The notes beneath the pieces are model-generated. The model was not told where the DNA came from and did not search any database. It worked only from the letters and a program-made list of their open reading frames with translations. Shown one piece after another: positions 58,232 to 64,000 of a DNA stretch of 64,000 nucleotides. Source of the stretch: Corynebacterium marambiense (GTDB lineage: Bacteria > Actinomycetota > Actinomycetes > Mycobacteriales > Mycobacteriaceae). The translations under genes and the position numbers were made by a program. Location: positions 124,001 through 188,000 of the forward strand of contig NZ_JAEIOT010000005.1 of the NCBI RefSeq assembly GCF_016342275.1, in the 5' to 3' direction. Position 1 is the first letter of the stretch. Each line of letters begins with the position of its first letter.

Positions 58232-58308
58232 GCCCCTATAGCCCAATTGGCAGAGGCAGCGGACTTAAAATCCGCGCAGTGTGGGTTCGAGTCCCACTGG
58301 GGGCACCA
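58232..58308 (+). tRNA. tRNA-Leu (anticodon UAA), short variable arm
   Basis: The 77 nt form a cloverleaf: acceptor GCCCCTA/TGGGGGC, D arm GCCC...GGC, anticodon stem GCGGA/TCCGC with loop CTTAAAA (anticodon TAA), variable loop GCAGT, T stem GTGGG/CCCAC, discriminator A, and encoded CCA. The anticodon and A73 point to Leu, yet bacterial tRNA-Leu normally has a long variable arm. The following DNA is a phage-like element, so the 3' part of this gene is a probable attachment site. Confidence 0.85.
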
Positions 58309-58360
58309 TGAGCAGGGAAAACACCCTAGATCGCCAGCGATAAGCGGTCGAGGTGTCCAT

Positions 58361-58409
58361 AAAGTGTCCAGATAATGCGTGCCACAGGCCCGTGTTGCCT
58401 GGACACTTT
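58361..58409. repeat. 11-bp inverted repeat near the left attachment site
   Basis: AAAGTGTCCAG and CTGGACACTTT are separated by 27 nt and the right arm is followed by TCG. It could be an integrase arm-binding pair or a terminator for the element's leftward transcripts. Confidence 0.55.
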
Positions 58410-58691
58410 TCGTTGACGCCACCGAAAACCGAGAGCGGCACGACGAGGAGCGGAACGGCCCGGAACCACCCACCCCAACAAATCTGAAGCCCGTACCACG
58501 GCCTGACTCCACCCCGGCCCGCTCACAGTCAAGAGATTTTTACAGGGTGCTTCAAACTTTCCGACCGATCGGGTGAAAAGAGGGTCGGAGGGAGAGAAGG
58601 GCTGACTGCGAGGAGGCCGGGGAAGAGTCAGGGCCCCGTACCAGGCGGAGATTATCGAGGGGCTCGGAAAAGCCCTTCAACGTCCTGCCGG

Positions 58692-58726
58692 GGCACGGTT
58701 TCCTAGATCTAGGAATAACTCGTGCC
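58692..58726. repeat. Nested inverted repeat with 16-bp palindrome
   Basis: GGCACG and CGTGCC enclose TTCCTAGATCTAGGAA, a perfect palindrome at 58700-58715. Its symmetry suggests a protein-binding site rather than only an RNA hairpin. Confidence 0.5.
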
Positions 58727-58956
58727 GGGGTGTCCTGGTCGTGGGGATCTTGCCGGAGGCGGGAATATCCCCTGCCGTCGTAGGGCAAGCCTCCCGGTGC
58801 CGGGGAGCTTCTACCCGCGGGTTCGTGGCGTCACGAAGATCCGCCTTTTACTAGCGGTAGTAAGAAGCGGCGCGGGGGTTTGTGACAGAAATGTCAGGAA
58901 GTCCGCTCGGTGGTGGGTGCGCAGGCTGCGGGCGGTTGTCCTGGGAGCACAGGAGA

Positions 58957-58994
58957 AGGCCCCCGGTGTGCTGGTTGGCACGACCCGGGGGCCT
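58957..58994 (-). terminator. Terminator of the minus-strand phage operon
   Basis: AGGCCCCCGG pairs with CCGGGGGCCT (10 bp) across an 18-nt loop. In the minus direction TTCTCC follows. It lies 36 nt after the last phage gene. Confidence 0.7.
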
Positions 58995-59030
58995 GTTCTC
59001 ATCTCACGGATACCTGTGAGAGTGCTCCGG

Positions 59031-59564
59031 TCAGCGGACCCAGCTCGGGCTGTAGTCGTCGTCGACGGGGGCGTTATGCCCGATCTCCACGACCGGGAAT
59101 GTCTCGTCGGGGATCTCGGAGAGCATCTTCCGGGTGACGTCCTCGTCGGCGCGCATCCGCTTGATCCACATGTCACGCCCAGCCGAGCTGATCTTGTGGC
59201 GCTTGATGGCGTCCTCGACGAACGCCACCCGTTCAGCGTCCTGTTCCTTGGCCTTGGCCTGCATCCCGTAGGCCGCGGCGGATTGCAGTTCAGTCAGGGT
59301 TCCACGATCGACACGCACCGTCAGACTGTGTGCATCGTCCTGGTCGGCCAGCAGACCACCGAGGGCCTCGATGGCCGCGTCCGGGGTGGTGTCGGTGTCG
59401 ACGCCTGCCAGGGCACACAGCTGGTTCCACTGGTCCACGGTCAACTCGACGACAGTGTTCTCGTCGGTGCCGGTCGCCTCATCGTCCTGGTCGGCGGGGT
59501 CGATGTCCTGCGGGGCGGTGGACAGCATGTGCAGGGTGCGCCCGAAGGGCTTGGTCAGCTTCAT
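59031..59564 (-). CDS. Phage scaffold-like protein (resembles the C-terminal part of Mu I-type proteases)
   Basis: A 177-residue acidic, largely helical protein. It has the features of the scaffold region that follows the protease domain in Mu-I-like proteins: an Asp/Glu/Ala-rich middle (TPDAAIEALGGLL), then VAFVEDAIKRHKISSAGRDMW and a late segment ending EIGHNAP. AGGAG lies 6 nt before the ATG and overlaps the upstream stop. Here it is encoded alone and after the capsid genes. Last gene before the terminator. The scaffold role is inference. Confidence 0.5.
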   Translation of the reverse strand: MKLTKPFGRTLHMLSTAPQDIDPADQDDEATGTDENTVVELTVDQWNQLCALAGVDTDTTPDAAIEALGGLLADQDDAHSLTVRVDRGTLTELQSAAAYGMQAKAKEQDAERVAFVEDAIKRHKISSAGRDMWIKRMRADEDVTRKMLSEIPDETFPVVEIGHNAPVDDDYSPSWVR

Positions 59565-59573
59565 GTGTGGCTC

Positions 59574-59954
59574 CTAGTTGTAGAGACTGATCTCGGCGTC
59601 CGCGTCAGCCTTGGCGGTGGACACCGCGTAGCCGACCGGAACACCACTGGCATGGACGGTGGCCTTACCGTCGGTTCCGACCTCGACGCGGGCACCGGCC
59701 GTGATCGCGGTCTGGGCGGTGACGGTCACCACCCTGGAGGATCCGCGGGCGATACCGACGAGCTCGTTGGCCTTGGCGTTGTACTTGATGACTCCGCAGA
59801 TGTGCCCTCCGGGTGTCGCGGTGGTGATACTGATCTTGCCTTCGGCCCGGTCGCCACTGATCTCGGCGAACCGCTTACCGGTCACCGCGGTCGTGGCCCG
59901 GCAGGTGATGTCGGTTCCGGGGCTGTAGATGTCACGCATGGGGTTTGTGTACAT
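59574..59954 (-). CDS. Phage capsid decoration (cement)-like protein
   Basis: A 126-residue beta-rich protein. It resembles the DUF2190/head decoration group: an opening with TDITCRATTAVTGKRFAEI, repeated short strands, and the closing VGYAVSTAKADADAEISLYN type strand. AAAGGA lies 8 nt before the ATG. Position immediately after the major capsid gene is where such proteins are found. It probably coats the outer capsid surface. Confidence 0.6.
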   Translation of the reverse strand: MYTNPMRDIYSPGTDITCRATTAVTGKRFAEISGDRAEGKISITTATPGGHICGVIKYNAKANELVGIARGSSRVVTVTAQTAITAGARVEVGTDGKATVHASGVPVGYAVSTAKADADAEISLYN

Positions 59955-59972
59955 GTAGGTGTCCTTTCAGGA

Positions 59973-60872
59973 TCAGCCGGCCAGGCCGGTGAGTTTGCGG
60001 ATAGCGCGCGGGGAGGTGACTCCCATGACCGGCATGCAGTAGGACTGCACCCACGTCTTGCGGTGTTCACGGTCATCCCACGTCTCGGTGGTGAGGTTCT
60101 GCTCGTAGTCGATGAACCCGACCTGCCCGGGGTCGACGAGGTAGCCGGTTCCACTGGCGACAGCGAGACTGGTTCTCATCGTCAGACCCGCGGACTCAAG
60201 CACCCGTGACAGGTCCGGGCCGTAGGCCGCGACGAGGTTGGCGCGCTGCCGGGGGTTGAGGATCAGCATCGAGTAGGTGGTGTTCAACCCGTCGAGGTCC
60301 GCTGCGAGCTGTGCCATAGCGAAGTCGGCGGTGGGGCGCTTACCGGTGGGTGTGAGCCCTTCGGTGGGGCCGTCGAACACGAGGGCTGACCAGTCGTTCG
60401 CGGCGACTTCTCCGTTGTCGTCGAGGGCTTTCAGGCCGGCTTCGAGGGTTTCGATGACCCGGGTGTCGAGCTTGCGGAGAATGGTGTTGGCCAGGGCGGT
60501 GACCTGAACATCGAAGTCGATGGACTGGTTGCGGCGCCGCGCTTCGTCGGTGACATCGAACTTGCCTCCGAAGTCCTGGACGCGGGCGAGTTCCTGTCCG
60601 GGCCGGTCGAAGTAGACGTGCGGGTACTCGTCACCGGGGTTGCGGTCCTCGACGTCGTTGGTCGTGAACAGGTGCTTTTCGGTGACCGGCGAGTAGATCA
60701 CCGCGCCTCCGGTGACCGGGGCACCGATGGAACTGAACACGGTGTCGGCCAGCAGTTCGGGGCCGACGAGTTCGTTGATGCGTTCGGTGATGACCGTGGG
60801 GTGGTTGAGCGCCTGGTCGACGGTGATTGATCCGTTGCTGGCGAGATCAGTGTTTCCGGGGTAGAGCGGCAT
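59973..60872 (-). CDS. Phage major capsid protein
   Basis: A 299-residue protein with the character of actinophage major capsid proteins: an N-terminal arm (QALNHPTVITERINELV), then GGAVIYSPVTEKHLFT, the GDEYPHVYFDRPGQELARVQDFG strand region, DEARRRNQSIDF and a long spine helix with LRKLDTRVIETLEAG. GGAGG lies 9 nt before ATG 60872; the frame reaching 60971 overlaps the previous gene and is discarded. This is strong evidence that the element can make, or once made, a capsid. Confidence 0.8.
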   Translation of the reverse strand: MPLYPGNTDLASNGSITVDQALNHPTVITERINELVGPELLADTVFSSIGAPVTGGAVIYSPVTEKHLFTTNDVEDRNPGDEYPHVYFDRPGQELARVQDFGGKFDVTDEARRRNQSIDFDVQVTALANTILRKLDTRVIETLEAGLKALDDNGEVAANDWSALVFDGPTEGLTPTGKRPTADFAMAQLAADLDGLNTTYSMLILNPRQRANLVAAYGPDLSRVLESAGLTMRTSLAVASGTGYLVDPGQVGFIDYEQNLTTETWDDREHRKTWVQSYCMPVMGVTSPRAIRKLTGLAG

Positions 60873-60873
60873 G

Positions 60874-61215
60874 CTAGTTGGCCTCCATCGGTTCGGTGGT
60901 CGTCTTGGTGTCGATGACCTGGCCCTCGGTGTCGTAGGTATCAGTGGTGATCGTCTTGGTGCGGGCCTCAAGGTTGTAGAGGGTGGTCTCTTCGGTGCCC
61001 ATGACCCCCGGCTTCAGGTCCGGGGTCCTGTATCCGAGGTCCTCGAGGGCTGTGATGTAGCCGTCAGCGAAGGACAGCATGTCCGAGGAGGAATAGAACT
61101 TCGAGACCTCGGATCCCTTCGGGGCGCAGATACGTTTCCAGGCGTACAGCCACCCGTTCACGTCGTCGTGGACAGTCGGGTAGTTGTAGGGATTGGTTCG
61201 GTCGATGTTGCGCAT
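60874..61215 (-). CDS. Phage protein of unknown function
   Basis: A 113-residue hydrophilic protein between the protease and the capsid gene. It contains GWLYAWKRICAPKG and TALEDLGYRTPDL, and ends in a Thr/Glu-rich tail. AAAGGAA lies 8 nt before the ATG. No family is recognised; location suggests a role in head assembly. Confidence 0.6.
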   Translation of the reverse strand: MRNIDRTNPYNYPTVHDDVNGWLYAWKRICAPKGSEVSKFYSSSDMLSFADGYITALEDLGYRTPDLKPGVMGTEETTLYNLEARTKTITTDTYDTEGQVIDTKTTTEPMEAN

Positions 61216-61217
61216 GA

Positions 61218-61751
61218 TTAGCGTTCCTTTCGGTGTTGGGGGCGGACCCAGCCGGTCGGCGGGCCCTGATGATCGGGGAGGCTAAGCCCCCGGAGTGTGT
61301 TCAGACCGGCCACCGCGGGCTGTTCGAGTCCGAGAAGCGCCACGGCCAGGATCACGAGACTGTGCCGGGTTCCTGATTCGTCGTGGTAGTCGGTGACGGC
61401 CTCGATGCTGCGCTCAGGGAACTGTGTCGGCATGCACTTAGCCAGGTTCTCGGGAACATCCACGAGGTCACCGATCAGGACGTCTCCGCTATCGGAGAGC
61501 CGTAGCCGGTCGACGAAGCCGCAGGCGGGTTGCCCGGGCTGGTCGTCGACGTGGCCGATCTTCACGCGCGGGATCCGGAAGAAGTCACTGTCCTGGAATG
61601 CCACGGCCGCGGCCAGGTCGTCACCGGTGATGGTGATCGGCCCGGTCGAGGCGCGCCATGTTCCCGCGCGGACGAGTTCAACGTTGGCGAAGGTGTAGCT
61701 GCCGTCAGGCTGCCTGGTTACGGCGACGCTCGGCACGGGCCTGGACTTCAT
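61218..61751 (-). CDS. Phage capsid maturation protease, Mu I-like
   Basis: A 177-residue protein. It shows the order typical of Mu-I-type prohead proteases of actinophages: a strand with TGPITITGDDLAAAVAFQ, the catalytic-His region KIGHVDDQPG, GFVDRLRLSDSGDVLIGDLVDVP, the active Ser in PERSIEA and a closing ALLGLEQPAVAG. It is short, ending just after the protease domain; the helical scaffold usually fused behind it is missing and may be the gene at 59031. ATG at 61751 overlaps the upstream HTH gene by 47 nt. Confidence 0.7.
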   Translation of the reverse strand: MKSRPVPSVAVTRQPDGSYTFANVELVRAGTWRASTGPITITGDDLAAAVAFQDSDFFRIPRVKIGHVDDQPGQPACGFVDRLRLSDSGDVLIGDLVDVPENLAKCMPTQFPERSIEAVTDYHDESGTRHSLVILAVALLGLEQPAVAGLNTLRGLSLPDHQGPPTGWVRPQHRKER

Positions 61752-62097
61752 CAGATGCCAGTAGCCACTGTCCCCCGTCTTTGTGCCCGGTGACCGTTCC
61801 GCGGCGTGCCAGTTCTGCTGCGCCGTGGGGCGTGATGCCGAGGATGTCGGCGGCTTTCTTCGTGTCGATGAACTCATACAGGTGAGTTTCGTCGGTGACG
61901 TTATTCCGGTGTGAGGTTGTGAGGATCGGGTCACGTTTCAGGGTTCGTTCGAGTTCGAACACCTCCTGGTTGGTGGTCACGCCCTCCCGGCCCTTGAACC
62001 TCCGGACCTCGTTGATCAGCAGACGGACGATTCGTGCGTGGCCCGGGGAGATGAGGAAGTAACCGGCGGGGATGTACTGGCTTGCGGGTTCGGTCAT
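61705..62097 (-). CDS. Phage helix-turn-helix protein
   Basis: A 130-residue protein. The N-terminal half is unclassified, with a conserved-looking GYFLISPGHARIVRLL; the C-terminal half is a winged helix of the MerR/HTH_17 kind (FIDTKKAADILGITPHGAAELARRG), as in excisionases and small regulators. Start at 62097 is ATG, overlapping the GTG gene upstream. It might regulate the element or assist excision or packaging. Confidence 0.6.
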   Translation of the reverse strand: MTEPASQYIPAGYFLISPGHARIVRLLINEVRRFKGREGVTTNQEVFELERTLKRDPILTTSHRNNVTDETHLYEFIDTKKAADILGITPHGAAELARRGTVTGHKDGGQWLLASDEVQARAERRRNQAA

Positions 62098-62297
62098 GGG
62101 TGCTCCAAGGTGTCTGCGATGGTGTTGATGAGGGTGGTGGCCTGTCCGGCGCGTAGTTCGAGAACGAGCCGGCCGTCGATGTGGATTCCGATGCGCTTGG
62201 GGTGCCGGGTTGCTGACCGTGAGGTGACGGCGATCGTGGCGTTGGACCACTTGTATCCGGTGATCCGGGACCGCGCCTTGATAAGCGGAGAAGTCAC
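62094..62297 (-). CDS. Small phage protein, 67 residues
   Basis: A short basic protein (TSPLIKARSRITGYKW) ending with a small helix. GTG at 62297 overlaps the previous stop (GTGA) and its stop overlaps the next ATG, so it sits in a chain of coupled genes. The pattern GRLVLELRAGQATTLIN looks like a small beta-helix domain. Function unknown. Confidence 0.55.
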   Translation of the reverse strand: MTSPLIKARSRITGYKWSNATIAVTSRSATRHPKRIGIHIDGRLVLELRAGQATTLINTIADTLEHP

Positions 62298-63844
62298 GCC
62301 GCGTCCTCCTTTCGGTCGGCCAGGGCGTAGGTGCCCTGATCGGGTTGACTGATGACTAGCCCTCGTTCCTCAAGGGCCTGGAGGACGTCAGGGACAGTGG
62401 CTTTCAGTGGCTTGGGAACCGACTTCATGACGATGCCGACGCCCACCGGAGTCTCCGATAAGGCATCGAGGACCATCCGCTCCCCCTCGCCTATACCTGC
62501 CAGGTCGGTAACATCGGGAACATCGGTAACAGTGCTGGTAGAGGCGCTGTTTTTTGTTACTTCTTTCGAGGGTGTTACCGGAACAGCGGAAACAGCGTGT
62601 CCGGGTGTTTCGGTAACAGATCCTGATCCGGTAACAGATTCCGTGCCTGTGACCTGCGGTGTTACCGATGTTTCCGTTGTTACGCATTCTGAGGAAGGGG
62701 CCGGGGGGAGGTAGCGGGCCCACGCCTCGAAAAACCCGTCCTGTTTGTCGTTTTTGTAGGTGACATACCCCTTAGCGGTCCTGCTGAACCCGTTTGCCTC
62801 CCGGTAGGTCACCGGCCGGATGTCGTAGTGGCGAAGCATCCGGGACAGTTCCCGGGGCGTCATCCCGTCGCGGTTGTTGTAGGCGGACCACCCCGACTCC
62901 TCAAGCTTGTTCAGCTCGGCCAGGAGATCACGGGTGGAGATCCGGTCCACTTTGGCGCGGGACGTGTCGGTGCCGTGGCCCATGATCTCCCGGATATCGA
63001 AGAGCAGCTCCTCCGGCCGGGTTGGTTCACGGCGGTTGCCGTCGAACACGAAGGATCGACATGCCGCACGCGCCGTGGCCGGCCAGTGCCCACCGGCTTC
63101 ATCGGCAATCGCAACTAGGGGCTCCCAAACCTCGGCCGACCGATCCTGGACGCCCCTGGGAAGATCCGGACGGGCGGCTTCAAGTCGTTCCACGGCCCCG
63201 GCAGACCATGTTTCAAGCGCTTGACTGACCTCGCGGATCTGCTCTCGGGCTTCTCTGATCCGGTACGGCTCCACACGCTCTCCGGGGGCCTTCTTCTTCA
63301 TATGAATCGTGATCGCCCGCGTGGTGATCGTGTCCGGCATATTGCCCACCAACCCGGCCAGGGCAACCGGGGCAAAAACGGTGAACCGCACGACTTCGAG
63401 GTTGGGCCCGTCACACCGCATCACCTGCGCACCCTTCTTGTACCCGGAATTAAGTAGCCCTCTGAGATCTTCGTTCTGCGTACTGTTCTTCTGGCTGAAG
63501 ATCGCATCCACTTCGTCGAACAACAGCGTCAGCGGTGCAACCCCTGAAGCGTTGTCCTTGGAAATGCTCCGGTAGAGCGCCGCCGGGGAGATGTTCGGGG
63601 TGTACTGGGCGTCGTGGCAGACCCCGTTGAGCAGTTCGAGGACTCGCGTTTTCCCCGATCCCGGCACCGCCGAGGACAACACCAACCGGGGAGTCGCATC
63701 GAAGGCTTGGGACACCCAGGTGTGCGCTGCCCACAACGCCAGCGTCGGGCAACAGTGTTCAGTGGGGAAAATGGTGTACCGGTTGATCCACTCGGTGATC
63801 CCGTCGAGGACCGCGGCCAGGTCGACGGTGGCGTTATCACTCAC
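62294..63844 (-). CDS. Phage ATPase with DUF3631-like domain (replication/primase-associated)
   Basis: A 516-residue P-loop protein. Walker A is VPGSGKTRVLELL (about 60-72) and Walker B LLFDEVDAIF (about 107-116), then the DUF3631-like region with FAPVALAGLVGNMPDT (about 155-170) and ITIHMKK. About 385-450 is a Val/Thr/Ser-rich linker with repeated VT pairs, followed by a C-terminal winged helix (KATVPDVLQALEERGLV). Such proteins accompany phage primases and helicases. GTG start overlaps the upstream stop. A repeated GGTAAC word in the linker may be an origin. Confidence 0.7.
   Translation of the reverse strand: MSDNATVDLAAVLDGITEWINRYTIFPTEHCCPTLALWAAHTWVSQAFDATPRLVLSSAVPGSGKTRVLELLNGVCHDAQYTPNISPAALYRSISKDNASGVAPLTLLFDEVDAIFSQKNSTQNEDLRGLLNSGYKKGAQVMRCDGPNLEVVRFTVFAPVALAGLVGNMPDTITTRAITIHMKKKAPGERVEPYRIREAREQIREVSQALETWSAGAVERLEAARPDLPRGVQDRSAEVWEPLVAIADEAGGHWPATARAACRSFVFDGNRREPTRPEELLFDIREIMGHGTDTSRAKVDRISTRDLLAELNKLEESGWSAYNNRDGMTPRELSRMLRHYDIRPVTYREANGFSRTAKGYVTYKNDKQDGFFEAWARYLPPAPSSECVTTETSVTPQVTGTESVTGSGSVTETPGHAVSAVPVTPSKEVTKNSASTSTVTDVPDVTDLAGIGEGERMVLDALSETPVGVGIVMKSVPKPLKATVPDVLQALEERGLVISQPDQGTYALADRKEDAA
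62505..62685. repeat. Cluster of GGTAAC/GTTACC repeats inside the ATPase gene
   Basis: Six exact GGTAAC words: direct at 62507, 62525, 62612 and 62630, inverted (GTTACC) at 62574 and 62661; GTTAC variants at about 62556 and 62679. Two pairs are exactly 18 bp apart. All encode Val-Thr. They may be iterons of a replication origin. Confidence 0.45.
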
Positions 63845-64000
63845 GCGGCGTCACCTCCCACGGCGTGCAGGGCGCGCCCCGGGGTCGTGGTGACCATGCG
63901 GTTGTGGATCGCCAGGAGACGTTCCCGGTCGAGGCGCAGCTTCTCGGTCAGCGTCTCAATCGGCGCGGTAAACGCCATGTCCTCGGTGAGGGTATGGGCC
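63841..64000 (-). CDS. Phage protein, 3' end only
   Basis: The frame enters from the right edge and stops at 63841-63843 (TGA overlapping the next GTG). The 52 visible residues include APIETLTEKLRLDRERL, probably a short helix, and end ALHAVGGDAA. Too little is present to assign a function; a replication or primase protein would fit the position. Confidence 0.5.
   Translation of the reverse strand, partial: AHTLTEDMAFTAPIETLTEKLRLDRERLLAIHNRMVTTTPGRALHAVGGDAA

Larger units (their letters stand above)
58309..59030. other. Left end of the integrated element, non-coding with structured repeats
   Basis: About 720 bp without a credible gene. It starts right after the tRNA CCA. Seen are: two close copies of GTGTCCA (58354 and 58364) and an 11-bp inverted repeat (58361-58371 with 58399-58409), possible integrase arm sites or a terminator; a 16-bp palindrome at 58700-58715 inside a hairpin; and the terminator at 58957-58994. 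Small minus-strand frames are low quality. Confidence 0.5.

Noticed and set aside
58326..58532. Possible integrase tail (TLYGHLDRL) on the minus strand after tRNA-Leu
   Set aside because: The resemblance to YGHL-type integrase ends is short, no catalytic Arg/His motif precedes it, and the sequence overlaps the repeats.
58722..60209. 495-residue plus-strand frame at the left end of the phage element
   Set aside because: It is antisense to the capsid and decoration genes and crosses the terminator; composition is Gly/Val/Asp-biased.
62505..62685. CRISPR array
   Set aside because: Repeats are only 6-9 bp and lie inside a coding frame; no 25-35 bp repeats or spacers exist here or elsewhere in the window.

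Overview
The window is chromosomal DNA of a high-G+C actinobacterium, almost certainly a Corynebacterium. By recall, the gene order matches the Corynebacterium core chromosome: pmt-rsmI-betP-metG, tatD-(insertion)-rpf2-rsmA-ispE-ABC-F, gapX-(small Cys protein)-pth-rplY-prs-glmU-tRNA-Gln-tetR-mfd-mazG, and eno-ftsB-DUF501-ppx-tRNA-Leu. A two-domain ATP-grasp-free transporter set, Rpf2, Pmt and a GapX with a long N-terminal extension fit the same group. No rRNA, IS element or CRISPR array was seen.

Layout. 0-10 kb: end of a GH13-like enzyme, Pmt, RsmI, a BetP-like osmolyte carrier, MetG, a large beta-propeller lipoprotein and a HAD phosphatase. 10-21.5 kb: two ECF-type import systems on either side of tatD. 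On the left is a six-gene minus-strand operon (S, T and double-ATPase components, two ABC half-transporter proteins, TetR). On the right is a plus-strand S-ATPase-ATPase fusion plus a T component. Each is preceded by a sequence resembling a DtxR iron box. 21.5-29.8 kb: Rpf2, RsmA, IspE, an ABC-F ATPase, a membrane-anchored unknown, a monooxygenase, PPK2 and a 3-hydroxyisobutyryl-CoA-hydrolase-like protein. 29.8-31.4 kb: a gene-poor, lower-G+C stretch with remnants and one 51-residue membrane peptide. 31.4-34.8 kb: a riboflavin transporter (PnuC fold) under a clear FMN riboswitch, an unknown duplicated-domain protein, and GntR and TetR regulators. 34.8-38 kb: a feoABC ferrous-iron locus in which feoA and feoB carry several frameshifts. 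38-58.3 kb: housekeeping genes (prfC, gapX, pth, rplY, prs, glmU, mfd, mazG, eno, ftsB, ppx) with two related secreted proteins and a lytic transglycosylase.

58.3 kb to the end: directly after a tRNA-Leu gene lies the left part of an integrated phage-like element, all on the minus strand. It contains an ATPase/primase-like gene, an HTH protein, a Mu-I-like capsid protease, a major capsid protein, a decoration-like protein and a scaffold-like protein. No tail genes are visible. The element runs off the right edge, so its integrase and right attachment site are not seen.

Themes. Iron appears three times (two ECF systems and feo), each with a candidate DtxR box. Many genes begin with TANNNT placed 6-8 nt before the start codon, which points to leaderless mRNAs. 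The most unusual pieces are the two ECF loci, the decayed feoAB, the short-variable-arm tRNA-Leu(UAA), and the capsid-encoding mini-element with an iteron-like cluster inside its ATPase gene.
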